Origin: Bacteroidales bacterium
GTDB taxonomy: Bacteria > Bacteroidota > Bacteroidia > Bacteroidales > WCHB1-69
DNA length: 14,637 bases
NCBI GenBank assembly: GCA_023229985.1
Contig: JALNYF010000052.1
Span: forward strand, 1-14,637
Reading direction: 5' to 3'
In this document: positions 7,103 through 14,637 of the stretch, piece by piece
How the letters are laid out: the number at the start of each line of letters is the position of its first letter
How positions within the stretch are numbered: the first letter of the stretch is position 1
Notes under the pieces: model-generated
Seen by the model: only the letters and a program-made list of their open reading frames with translations
What the model was told of the DNA's origin: nothing
Database searches by the model: none
Position numbers and translations under genes: made by a program

Positions 7103-8221
7103 TTACGGTTTGTCGGGAACTTCTGCAACATCCTCCTCAGCATTTGCAATAAAGTATTGACTGTAAAACTCTTTCACAATAATTCTAATAACGGTGTAAG
7201 CAGGAACGGCAAACATCATGCCTAAGATACCGCCAATTCGTCCGGCTAACAAGATGACAATGAACATTTCCAAGGGGTGCGCATTGACGCTCTTGCCGCT
7301 AATGACCGGTTGCAAAATGAAATCATCTATTAATTTTACCACCACAAAGGCCCCAATCGTTTTAAAGATGACGATGCTTATCATCTCCTGTGACGGCACA
7401 GACGGCAGTAACGAAGTAATTGCGACAACAAGGGCTACAAAACCGGCAATTAAAGGACCGACGTATGGAATGATATTCAAAAAACCACCAATTACCCCAA
7501 TTAATAAGGCATTGGGAATGCCCAAAAAGTAACATAACAACCCTTCTAATGTGCCAACAATAACCATCTCCGACAAAACGCCACCAAAGTAGCGAATCAG
7601 CTGATTCTTCGTCTGACCGAGAATATTGTCAAAATTCTCCCTTAAAGATACCGGAATCATCTTCTTAATCATTGTCCATATAATATGATTGTCTTTTAAC
7701 GAAAAATAGGTCATGAAAATGACAGAAAATACAAAAATAAAAGTGGAGAAGAAAACATCGATAATATTTCCAAAAATTGTAGAAACATTGATGGCAGAAA
7801 GATATTGGTTGATTTGGCCGGTAATTATACCTGAAAGTTGAAAGTCGGCATTCACTAATTCATTTTCATGCAAGAAAGTTTCAATATTCAGCAACATATT
7901 ACTGACATTATCTGTAATTAAGTCCGGGTTTATTTGGCTTAGTTGTTGAATTTCGTATGCAACGAGAGGGAACAAAAGATAGACGAATCCGCTTAATATA
8001 GAAATGGTTACAACTAACGTCAGCGCTGCCGCAGCCGATTTTGGAAGGTGACGACCTTTAATGTTCAATTTCGTTAGTAATTTTACCAATGGGCTGCCCA
8101 ATACCGACAAAACAACAGCGACGAACATATAAATAAAAATATCCGTAAAATACCAAAAGGCGGCGATGAACGCAATCAATACGAATGAAATGAGTATAAT
8201 CCTTTTACTGTTTGTCTTCAT
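7103..8221 (-). CDS. AI-2E/PerM-family membrane permease
   Basis: The 372-residue product is an inner-membrane protein of the AI-2E transporter family (PF01594, PerM/TqsA/YtnA-like). Two to three N-terminal membrane helices (about 8-45 and 64-88) precede a less hydrophobic domain (about 90-150) and further helices (155-174, then 215-270, 280-300, 315-350). Family signatures are YFLGIPNALLIGVIGG (231-246), LNIIPYVGPLIAG (248-260) and ILQPVISGKSVNAHPLEMF (302-320). Members have been linked to autoinducer-2 or ion export, but most are uncharacterised, so the substrate cannot be stated. The ATG at 8221 lies inside the 3' end of the tamB-like gene, overlapping it by 17 nt, which points to co-transcription and translational coupling. 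The C-terminal tail is acidic (NAEEDVAEVPD). Confidence 0.92.
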   Translation of the reverse strand: MKTNSKRIILISFVLIAFIAAFWYFTDIFIYMFVAVVLSVLGSPLVKLLTKLNIKGRHLPKSAAAALTLVVTISILSGFVYLLFPLVAYEIQQLSQINPDLITDNVSNMLLNIETFLHENELVNADFQLSGIITGQINQYLSAINVSTIFGNIIDVFFSTFIFVFSVIFMTYFSLKDNHIIWTMIKKMIPVSLRENFDNILGQTKNQLIRYFGGVLSEMVIVGTLEGLLCYFLGIPNALLIGVIGGFLNIIPYVGPLIAGFVALVVAITSLLPSVPSQEMISIVIFKTIGAFVVVKLIDDFILQPVISGKSVNAHPLEMFIVILLAGRIGGILGMMFAVPAYTVIRIIVKEFYSQYFIANAEEDVAEVPDKP

Positions 8222-11200
8222 TTTGGGGTTGTTTTTTCTTTTTTTTGTTTCGTTTATATGATTCGGCTAAATCTTTTCTATTATTAAAATCTTGTTTGTA
8301 AATAATGGCAACGCCTTGCGCGTAAGGATTATTATTGTTGGAATAGCGCAGTTCGTCCTGATTGGTAACATTAAAGATCTTTACACGCCACGTTCCCATT
8401 TGATTCAGTTTCTGTTCGATACTAAAATCCCCGATAAATTGCGTGTAGTTTGGATTGGCAGCCGCTTGGTTCTTATCATCTACGTAGCCAAAATAGCCCT
8501 GAATGATGGTCCGGTCATTAAAAAGAGAGGTGGACGCTGCTACACTATATTGGGTAGAGTTGTTTTCATTGGAGTTCTGATATCCAAAATTCAAATCAAC
8601 ATATTTTAGTCGTTGCGACAAAAAAGTACTAAAGGTAGAGGTCAAAATATCTATTCCGGTAGATTCAATACTACTGGAGGCAATGGCACTTTTATTGGTA
8701 GATACAAATTTTCCTAACATCACCAATGAAAAGAATTGTTCTGTTTTACTTTGCAGGTTGTTGGTGTCAATAGAGCTGTAGAACAGCGTTTTAAGGTCTG
8801 ATGTTGCGTTGGGGAGGTCGAAGGAAAAGTTGATAGAAGCAGGGTCTGTCAGATTTCCGTTAAATAGCAGATAAGTCCTGACGGGGGTTCGGCGCAAGTT
8901 GATATTATCTGAAGTAATGAGGTCACTTAATGAAGCGGTCGTGGAATACATCGCTTGAACATCGATATTGATGTCATCTAAGGAACCGCCGAAATTGACA
9001 TTTCCACCCTGCATCAAATAAAATTTCTTATTGATAATTCCGGCAAAATTCATCATAAAAGAGCCGGATGCCAAATTAACATCTCCCAATATATTCACAT
9101 CGGTTTTGGTATTATATGTAAAATGAATCCGTCCGTCACCCTTGGTGGCAATAGAACCGCCAAAAGCCGATAAATCTAAGTCAAGTTGAATGTCGGCAAT
9201 GGGCGTAACATCAAAAGTAAAATCAAAATCCATCTCCATTTCGTTGGGTTCCGGTTGAGGAGAATCAAAGGACTCATCGAGCAAAGTGTCAGCGATGGGC
9301 GCAGCTTTAAAAGTAATGACATTTGATTCGGAAACTTTATCTGCAAAACTGATGGGGAGGTAGAACTTGGTGCCCGATTCCGTTTTTAAATTCTTTCCGG
9401 CAAATTTGAGCTTCTTGGTATCCCCTGTAATACTGATGTCCCCCGACACAAAGCCATCTCCGTAAAATGGTGTGTCTGATTGACGTAAAGTATTGAGTAC
9501 AAGTATTTTCTTGGTGCTTATTCCTAAATTAATCTTAAAGTTCTTGAATTTTTGATGAAGAATGTGTCCGTCTAATATGGCACTATTCCCATATCGGTCT
9601 TGTAATACGACATGATCAAAAGCAAGTCCCTCTTTGTTAAAATCGATGGTTTGTCCGGTTATATCATATATTGTATTGAGTGGACGAATTCCGAATTTAG
9701 CTTTTTTGACAAAGGCTTTTCCATCAAAATACATCGAATCTTTATTCAGTACAAAATTAATTTTTCCTGACGCATTGCCTGTAATTTCGTGGCTGAAAGA
9801 GGATAAAAACCGACTTAAAAAGCCTAATGGAAGTGAATCAACGTCGGCAGTTATTTGAAACTCTTTCTGTTCAATGCTGTATTGTCCGTTTAAGTGTGTG
9901 GTAACTCCTTTTTGTTCTTTAAAATTACGGTATCTGTAGGTGGAAATCGTGGCATCTTTCGGAAAATATTGAGGATCAATGATCCCTCCCTGAACTAATA
10001 CCTCTTTTCCCGTTGGCAGAGCGGCAGAGAGGTATAAATCTCCGAAAGGTTCATCGTTAAAAACAAAACCTTTTGCCAAAACCGAGCCAAACAAAACACG
10101 CCTTTTCTGGAAATTACGAATTTGGACGTTGGCGGAAACCATACCGTTCACTGACATGTTTTTTTCTTCCAATAGTTTATTAACAAGTTTAATATCAACA
10201 TTTTCTATATTGGCAATCAAACTATCTGACTGATTGTTGAGCCATCCGTCAATCGAGATTTTACTCTGTTCGGCTTCTATTTTTACGTTATTAAAAGAGA
10301 GTCTCCCATTTTTAAGCTCTATCAAGTGGTCAGTATTAAATTTCCATAAATACTCTTTGACATAAATAGCCGATGAGTTAATTTGAGCCTTTATATCGCG
10401 GTGTTCAGGGAAACTAATCTGTCCGCCGAGTTGGGATTCCAGCGACGAAATCATATCCGGATTTTGCCAGTCCAATTTGAAGTCTATTAAATTATCCTTA
10501 ATTTGCGTCGCTAAATCGAAGTTAGAAATGCTATACCTTCCTTTTTCCCCAATACTGATTTCCTGAACGTCGAGGGCTAATGCTAATTCAGTGCTATCAA
10601 TTTGATTGCCTGATAATTGTAGATTATTGAGGCAAATACTTCGGTTATAGGCCAGACGCGGAGTTCGAATGAGGATTTTGTCGTCATTTTGGTTGGAACG
10701 AGTCGAGAATTGAATGGTTGTGCCGTTGGCAATTTCCAATTTTGGGAAAAATACCTCCAATACAGGCGTTAAATGGTAGGCGGTGGCTTCAAAATTTAGA
10801 AAATGGTCACTGTTGGCTTCTGCAACCTGAGGGGGGACTTGTTCTTCGTGCTCCGGAAGCAAATGGGAACAGTATTTGTAGCCAACATCCAAAACAGCAG
10901 ACAATATCTTGTTTAGGGAATAATTTGTACTTAAATTCAAGTTGAGCATGTCGGAAGTAAGTCTGTAAATATGAGATTTTTCATCGTTGATTGCTAACAA
11001 TCGGACTCTATCTGTATTAATTGTTTTACCTTCTTGCTGATAGGTGATATCATCGGCATAGATATTTCCTGAAAATTCATTTAGATTATTTCCGAATAAT
11101 GAAAACCCCAATGAATCTATAGAAAGTGTAATATATTCATTCTGTTGTACATAGCGAATAAATTTATTCATTCCCGAAGTGGCATTACTATCTATTTCGG

Positions 11201-12833
11201 GTAAATGTGCAAATATTTGATTGGGATTAATATGGTCAATATTGGCATTAACTTGGTAATGTGGTTTAGCAGTTGTTTGATCTACTTTACCATTGAGCAC
11301 CAATTCACAGTTTGGGTCTTGAATGGATAGGGAAGCGTCATAGAGATGGTGAGCATAATTTCCGTCGATGTTGATTTGGCGAAGGGGATAACCTTTGATA
11401 TCGAAACGGGAGATTTGCGCATCAATGCCGGCTTCAATGGTTTGAGCGAAATGGTCGGTGGTAGAAGGATCGGCTGCGGTTCCGCTGATGACGGCGTCAA
11501 TCACAACTTGTCCGAAAACACCGATTTTTGGGAGAAACTGTGCAAGATTAAAGCCTTTGCTGTGAATGCTGCCGTCATAGATGATGAGGTCGTTGGAATC
11601 TGCATGGGCGTGCAGGGCTGCTGTCAGATTGTCGGATTTTGAGTTAATCACCGCTTGAGTAGAAAATTCTGCCAATGTGCCTGTAAAATCGAAATCTATT
11701 TGGGCAGTTTCCATTGCCCTGATTTTATTGGGCAGGGGAATTTGCTTTCCTTTGGGCAGCAAAAACATGGATAATTCGTTCAGATTTACGTCAACTCCCG
11801 GCAGATGTGCATCAAAAAAAGCGTGTTTGAAGTCGGTAATATTCCGTAATTCCATTGACCCATTCAGGTAGGTCTGCTCCTGATAACGGGCAGAGAAATT
11901 CTTGATTTTTAGGTCATTAACAGGCCCTTCAACCTGACAATTCATGACGATGGAATTGTCCATACCGCGCAATTTAGGGGCAAAATAGGTAATGTCTTTC
12001 ATTCCTAAGGTAGAAGTCAGGGTGGTTACCTTGAAGTTGATTTTGTTGACGAAATCGGCGTAATCTTTCCATTTCCCATACTCAAAGGCAAAATCCATAA
12101 ACAAGCGACTATTCGGGGTTAAGACCATGGCGTGATTTAGAGTCAGACCTTTCGGTTGAATTCGGAAGTCCCCGGTTAAGTTCAATACTTGAAATCCTGT
12201 ATATTGATTGAATGCCAGATGTTCAAAATAGGCGGAAATATCCGGTCCTACCACTTTGAAATCTATTAATTTCCAATCAATATCTTTTAATTCAAAAAAA
12301 GCGTAATCAATATCATTCCCGGGTTTCGATAGTCGTTTGTTGTCATCGGTAAAAAGGAAATAGGAATTTTTCAGATGCATGAGAGAAGCCGTTAGGGTAA
12401 ATGGAGATTTTTTCTCTTTCTTTTTGAAATTCCTAGCCCAAATTGCGATGTTTACAGATTCATCATTTTTGTATTTTCTGACGATAACGCTGACCTGGTC
12501 GAATTCGGAGCTTCCCAACGCGATTTTTAACGGGGAAACAGAAAACCCTTGCAGACGCGAACTGACCGAGCCGACAGCTATCATTTTATTATCCCGATAA
12601 TCGTAAATTGCAAAATCACGGGCGTGTATGCGCAAAGAGGGACTTAGATAAATCTCCCCAATAGATATTCGGCTATGCCATTTTTCGGACAAGAAAGAAG
12701 TAGCGGTATCCACCACTTTTTGTTGAATGGGCGGGACAAAAAGCAAGCCTACGAGGGTTAAATCGAGTGCAATAAAACTCCCAATAACCCAAAGTGTGAT
12801 TCGTAATATTTTTTTTGTAATTTTGCGTCCCAA
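8205..12833 (-). CDS. tamB: TamB-like translocation/assembly module protein (DUF490, AsmA-like)
   Basis: This 1542-residue protein has one N-terminal hydrophobic anchor (about residues 10-34, ILRITLWVIGSFIALDLTL and on) followed by a long, almost wholly beta-predicted periplasmic region, as in TamB/AsmA-like proteins that bridge the inner and outer membranes. The DUF490-type C-terminus (about 1050-1500) shows IADIQLDLDLS (~1205), a repeated G/F-rich stretch around 1250-1300 (MNFAGIINKKFYLMQGGNV), DPASINFSFDLPN (~1331) and LVMLGKF (~1373). The end is lysine-rich (KRNKKKKKQPQNEDKQ). TamB works with an Omp85 protein or moves phospholipids to the outer membrane; no Omp85 gene is in this window. 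The start is TTG at 12833, because a stop lies two codons upstream (12837-12839) and no ATG occurs until after the anchor. It is divergent from tsaD and overlaps the permease gene. No promoter was recognised for it. Confidence 0.9.
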   Translation of the reverse strand: MGRKITKKILRITLWVIGSFIALDLTLVGLLFVPPIQQKVVDTATSFLSEKWHSRISIGEIYLSPSLRIHARDFAIYDYRDNKMIAVGSVSSRLQGFSVSPLKIALGSSEFDQVSVIVRKYKNDESVNIAIWARNFKKKEKKSPFTLTASLMHLKNSYFLFTDDNKRLSKPGNDIDYAFFELKDIDWKLIDFKVVGPDISAYFEHLAFNQYTGFQVLNLTGDFRIQPKGLTLNHAMVLTPNSRLFMDFAFEYGKWKDYADFVNKINFKVTTLTSTLGMKDITYFAPKLRGMDNSIVMNCQVEGPVNDLKIKNFSARYQEQTYLNGSMELRNITDFKHAFFDAHLPGVDVNLNELSMFLLPKGKQIPLPNKIRAMETAQIDFDFTGTLAEFSTQAVINSKSDNLTAALHAHADSNDLIIYDGSIHSKGFNLAQFLPKIGVFGQVVIDAVISGTAADPSTTDHFAQTIEAGIDAQISRFDIKGYPLRQINIDGNYAHHLYDASLSIQDPNCELVLNGKVDQTTAKPHYQVNANIDHINPNQIFAHLPEIDSNATSGMNKFIRYVQQNEYITLSIDSLGFSLFGNNLNEFSGNIYADDITYQQEGKTINTDRVRLLAINDEKSHIYRLTSDMLNLNLSTNYSLNKILSAVLDVGYKYCSHLLPEHEEQVPPQVAEANSDHFLNFEATAYHLTPVLEVFFPKLEIANGTTIQFSTRSNQNDDKILIRTPRLAYNRSICLNNLQLSGNQIDSTELALALDVQEISIGEKGRYSISNFDLATQIKDNLIDFKLDWQNPDMISSLESQLGGQISFPEHRDIKAQINSSAIYVKEYLWKFNTDHLIELKNGRLSFNNVKIEAEQSKISIDGWLNNQSDSLIANIENVDIKLVNKLLEEKNMSVNGMVSANVQIRNFQKRRVLFGSVLAKGFVFNDEPFGDLYLSAALPTGKEVLVQGGIIDPQYFPKDATISTYRYRNFKEQKGVTTHLNGQYSIEQKEFQITADVDSLPLGFLSRFLSSFSHEITGNASGKINFVLNKDSMYFDGKAFVKKAKFGIRPLNTIYDITGQTIDFNKEGLAFDHVVLQDRYGNSAILDGHILHQKFKNFKINLGISTKKILVLNTLRQSDTPFYGDGFVSGDISITGDTKKLKFAGKNLKTESGTKFYLPISFADKVSESNVITFKAAPIADTLLDESFDSPQPEPNEMEMDFDFTFDVTPIADIQLDLDLSAFGGSIATKGDGRIHFTYNTKTDVNILGDVNLASGSFMMNFAGIINKKFYLMQGGNVNFGGSLDDINIDVQAMYSTTASLSDLITSDNINLRRTPVRTYLLFNGNLTDPASINFSFDLPNATSDLKTLFYSSIDTNNLQSKTEQFFSLVMLGKFVSTNKSAIASSSIESTGIDILTSTFSTFLSQRLKYVDLNFGYQNSNENNSTQYSVAASTSLFNDRTIIQGYFGYVDDKNQAAANPNYTQFIGDFSIEQKLNQMGTWRVKIFNVTNQDELRYSNNNNPYAQGVAIIYKQDFNNRKDLAESYKRNKKKKKQPQNEDKQ
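12818..12825 (+). promoter_or_regulatory. Bacteroidota-type -7 promoter element for tsaD, inside the tamB 5' end
   Basis: TAATTTTG matches TAnnTTTG and is followed by C. Transcription would start near 12832, about 15 nt before the tsaD ATG at 12847. The element lies within the first codons of the divergent tamB-like gene. The -33 region holds only a weak GTG-like match. Confidence 0.5.
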
Positions 12834-12846
12834 AATTTATGCGATT

Positions 12847-13878
12847 ATGTCAGTTTTTATTCTTGGTGTCGAATCTTCTTGTGATGATACTTCTGCTTCA
12901 GTAATTGAAAACACCACCATTTTGTCTAATGTCATTGCTTCTCAGAAAGTCCATGCAGAATTTGGAGGGGTCGTTCCGGAGTTGGCGTCAAGGGCACATC
13001 AGCAAAATATCATTCCCGTTATCGATACGGCACTTAAACGTGCAAAAATACACAAAAATCAATTATCTGCAATCGCTTATACAAATGGACCCGGATTATT
13101 GGGTTCTTTGCTTGTAGGTAGTTCATTTGCTAAGGCTATGGCGTATAGTTTGAACGTTCCACTGATTGAGGTTGACCATCTTCAAGCCCACGTTTTGGCT
13201 AATTTTTTGCAGAAAAAAGATGAAAAAAAGGAAATTCCTTCTTTTCCGTTTCTTTGTCTTACAGTTTCTGGTGGTCATACGTTGATTCTAAAAGTGAATG
13301 ATTACTTTGATATGGAGGTCTTAGGTCGCACCATCGATGATGCCGGTGGCGAGGCTTTTGATAAAGCTGCCAAAATATTAGGACTGCCTTACCCGGGTGG
13401 TCCGGTGATCGATAAATTGGCAAAGGATGGGGACCCTAAAAAATTCTCCTTTGCCATTGCGCATATTCCCGGACTTGATTATAGTTTTAGCGGACTAAAA
13501 ACTTCTTTTCTCTACTTTGTACGCGATAATTTAAAAACAAATCCCAACTTTATAGCTGATAACTTACCCGATTTGGCTGCCTCTATACAGTATGCCATTA
13601 TCCGTTCCCTGACCAATAAAGTTGTGAAAGCGATAGAACTTACCGATTGCCACGACATTGTCATTGCGGGTGGCGTCTCTGCCAATAGTGGCTTGCGAAG
13701 CGCCATGCATCAAATTGCCGATCAATATCATCGCAAATTATTTGTCCCAACCATCGATCTTACGACCGATAATGCCGCTATGATTGCCGTGTATGGCTAT
13801 TTCAAATATTTGAAAAACGAGTTCTCCACCAATGATTCCACACCTTATTCCACTGTCCGTAACAAAACTTCATTCTGA
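12847..13878 (+). CDS. tsaD: tRNA N6-adenosine threonylcarbamoyltransferase (TsaD)
   Basis: TsaD transfers the threonylcarbamoyl group to A37 of tRNAs that read ANN codons, working with TsaB and TsaE in the cytoplasm. From the ATG at 12847 the product is 343 residues, the usual length; the frame stays open for 40 more codons upstream, but these overlap tamB and the promoter and do not resemble the family. Motifs are the nucleotide-binding start ILGVESSCDDTSASV (5-19), EFGGVVPELASRAH (38-51), the metal-binding His pair H111 and H115 in EVDHLQAH, TVSGGHT (139-145), IDDAGGEAFDKAAK (163-176), YSFSGLKT (212-219), GGVSAN (275-280) and the third metal ligand D309 in TTDNAAMIA. The short spacing to the repeat-protein gene downstream (47 nt) allows co-transcription. 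The tamB-tsaD divergent arrangement is one I recall as common in Bacteroidota. Confidence 0.97.
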   Translation: MSVFILGVESSCDDTSASVIENTTILSNVIASQKVHAEFGGVVPELASRAHQQNIIPVIDTALKRAKIHKNQLSAIAYTNGPGLLGSLLVGSSFAKAMAYSLNVPLIEVDHLQAHVLANFLQKKDEKKEIPSFPFLCLTVSGGHTLILKVNDYFDMEVLGRTIDDAGGEAFDKAAKILGLPYPGGPVIDKLAKDGDPKKFSFAIAHIPGLDYSFSGLKTSFLYFVRDNLKTNPNFIADNLPDLAASIQYAIIRSLTNKVVKAIELTDCHDIVIAGGVSANSGLRSAMHQIADQYHRKLFVPTIDLTTDNAAMIAVYGYFKYLKNEFSTNDSTPYSTVRNKTSF

Positions 13879-13925
13879 ATCCTTTGTTATTCATTCTTTT
13901 ATGGTTCTATAAAAATAATATTGAT

Positions 13926-14360
13926 ATGAAAGCTGTTAGATTGATTTGTGTTGCTTTGTTATTACTCGCAACAAATATTTGTTGGATTGAGGCTCAAACT
14001 ATTCGCCAAAAAGATAAATGGGGAACCATGCTTTTTTATGTAGATGAAACCAATACTATGCATCAAAAAGACAAGTGGGGAGAAAAACTGTTTTACTACG
14101 ATGGCTCGGTCATTCGTCAAAAAGATAAATGGGGTGCACCATTGTATTATATGGATGGGCAGACGGTTCGTCAAAAGGATAAATGGGGAGCGGCTCTCTA
14201 TTATTTCGATGGAAATACCATTCGTCAAAAAGATAAATGGGGGAATGCGCTCTATTATCTTGACGGTAATGTATTGAAAATAAAAGATAAATGGGGCTGC
14301 CCGCTTTATTATTTTGAGGGAATCCCTGAAAAATGGATGATTATCTGTATCATAGGGTAG
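13926..14360 (+). CDS. Small secreted KDKWG-repeat protein, function unknown
   Basis: From the ATG at 13926 the product is 144 residues. Residues 1-24 form a signal peptide (MKAVRLICVALLLLATNICW, then IEAQ). Nearly all the rest is six tandem repeats of 18-19 residues with consensus IRQKDKWGxxLYYxDGxx: residues 26-44 (19 residues, ends DETNT), 45-62, 63-80, 81-98, 99-116 and 117-134 (LKIKDKWGCPLYYFEGIP). It ends in a short hydrophobic tail, EKWMIICIIG. The pattern resembles the KWG/WG beta-repeat families, so each unit is probably one or two beta strands with a turn at the DG. An in-frame start at 13884 would add 14 residues before the signal peptide and is less likely. No -7 element was found, so transcription may come from tsaD, 47 nt upstream. 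No enzymatic motif is visible. Confidence 0.82.
   Translation: MKAVRLICVALLLLATNICWIEAQTIRQKDKWGTMLFYVDETNTMHQKDKWGEKLFYYDGSVIRQKDKWGAPLYYMDGQTVRQKDKWGAALYYFDGNTIRQKDKWGNALYYLDGNVLKIKDKWGCPLYYFEGIPEKWMIICIIG
14001..14327 (+). repeat. Six in-frame tandem repeats of about 54 nt encoding KDKWG units
   Basis: The repeats begin at 14001, 14058, 14112, 14166, 14220 and 14274; the first is 57 nt, the others 54 nt. The most conserved core is CGTCAAAAAGATAAATGG, seen at units 3 and 5 and with a single A-to-G change at unit 4. The DNA-level similarity, not just the protein pattern, suggests duplication by slippage or unequal recombination. Units 1, 2 and 6 have diverged more than units 3-5. Confidence 0.9.
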
Positions 14361-14578
14361 AGGGAGAAACGCAATACCCGCCGGACGAAATTGACCAAAA
14401 AACCATAAGAATTTCATTGAGGGAACGCAATGATTGTATATTTTGACAGAAGTTATTAACAATTCTTGCATTCCGCTCATAAATGATGTATCTTTGCCTC
14501 GTTTTTACGTTCTTTGAATACATCGTTTTTCAAACACAGAAACTAAATCTACTAATTTACTAATTTAACTCTACGATT
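14361..14578. other. Intergenic region before the Rpn-like gene
   Basis: This 218-nt stretch has no convincing gene. It holds a small imperfect direct repeat (GAGGGAGAAACGCAAT starting at 14360, and GAGGGAACGCAAT at 14419-14431) and a weak 6-bp inverted repeat (TCATTG at 14414-14419, CAATGA at 14428-14433). It also carries the promoter listed for the next gene. I see no tRNA or other RNA gene. Confidence 0.5.
14466..14496 (+). promoter_or_regulatory. Bacteroidota promoter (-33 TTG, -7 TATCTTTG) for the Rpn-like gene
   Basis: TTG at 14466-14468 and TATCTTTG at 14489-14496 are separated by 20 nt, the spacing of the Bacteroidota housekeeping promoter. It is the only promoter in the window with both halves. 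Transcription would start near 14503, leaving a leader of about 75 nt before the ATG at 14579. Confidence 0.7.
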
Positions 14579-14637
14579 ATGGGAAATTTCATCAATCCGT
14601 TTACCGATTTCGGTTTTAAAAAACTTTTTGGCACTGA
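14579..14637 (+). CDS. Rpn/PD-(D/E)XK nuclease family protein, N-terminal fragment (runs off right edge)
   Basis: Only 19 codons are present, beginning MGNFINPFTDFGFKKLFGT. This matches the N-terminus of the large Bacteroidota group of Rpn/PDDEXK_2 proteins (PF12784, 'recombination-promoting nuclease or putative transposase'), which open with a conserved NPFTDxGFKxLFG segment. Proven relatives (E. coli RpnA) are DNA nucleases that promote RecA-independent recombination; the Bacteroidota members are mostly uncharacterised. The catalytic residues lie beyond the window, so neither length nor activity can be judged. A well-formed promoter lies upstream and the gene is probably transcribed on its own. 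Confidence 0.75.
   Translation, partial: MGNFINPFTDFGFKKLFGT

Noticed and set aside
7218..7532. Plus-strand 104-codon frame inside the AI-2E-family gene
   Set aside because: It lies antisense to a well-supported membrane protein gene and shows no family resemblance.
10718..11871. Several plus-strand frames of 64-98 codons inside the tamB-like gene
   Set aside because: All are antisense to a continuous 1542-codon gene, with no promoters or recognisable motifs.
12727..12846. A 40-codon upstream extension of tsaD
   Set aside because: The extension overlaps the tamB start and the tsaD -7 element and does not resemble TsaD; the ATG at 12847 gives the usual family N-terminus.
13962..14480. A 172-codon minus-strand reading frame antisense to the KDKWG repeats
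   Set aside because: The repeat unit is a multiple of three, so a frame open in one unit is open in all. The predicted product is a repeat artefact (FIFLTN-type units), has no start context, and the plus-strand product has a signal peptide and a clear motif.

Overview
The window looks like chromosomal DNA of a member of the Bacteroidota, most likely order Bacteroidales. Three things point there. Several genes are preceded by the phylum's -7 promoter element (TAnnTTTG) and have no clear Shine-Dalgarno sequence. Signal peptides end in 'YAQ'-type sites. The gene families are typical of the group: a DUF6029-like outer membrane protein, a TlpA thioredoxin, a very large TamB divergent from tsaD, and an Rpn/PD-(D/E)XK protein. 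I cannot name the genus.

Layout. 1-1397 (minus strand): a TlpA-like periplasmic thiol oxidoreductase followed 20 nt later by a DUF6029-like predicted outer-membrane protein that runs off the left edge. 1398-1691 is an intergenic region with divergent -7 elements. 1692-5659 (plus strand): four tightly packed genes, namely phosphatidylserine decarboxylase, a radical SAM protein with a cobalamin-binding-like N-terminus, a family 2 glycosyltransferase, and a LuxE-like acyl-protein ligase. Gaps are 8, 1 and 17 nt, so this is probably one operon. 5772-7079 (plus): murA with a GTG start and an Asp in place of the fosfomycin-reactive Cys. 7103-12833 (minus): a 1542-residue TamB-like protein whose 3' end overlaps an AI-2E/PerM-family permease gene. 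12847-14360 (plus): tsaD, divergent from tamB with start codons only 13 nt apart, then a small secreted protein built from six 18-19-residue KDKWG repeats. At 14579 the start of an Rpn/PD-(D/E)XK gene runs off the right edge behind a well-formed Bacteroidota promoter.

How the parts fit. Most genes concern the envelope: phospholipid synthesis (Psd), peptidoglycan precursor synthesis (MurA), outer-membrane assembly or lipid transport (TamB), extracytoplasmic thiol chemistry (TlpA) and an outer-membrane protein. The least ordinary part is the Psd-led operon, where a radical SAM enzyme, a glycosyltransferase and a stand-alone LuxE-like acyl-activating enzyme sit together without LuxC/LuxD or PssA. 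This could be a small, uncharacterised pathway that modifies a lipid or glycan, but the sequence does not identify the product. The KDKWG repeat protein is the other feature without an obvious role. No tRNA, rRNA, CRISPR array or complete insertion sequence was found, and no stretch of more than 300 nt lacks a gene.
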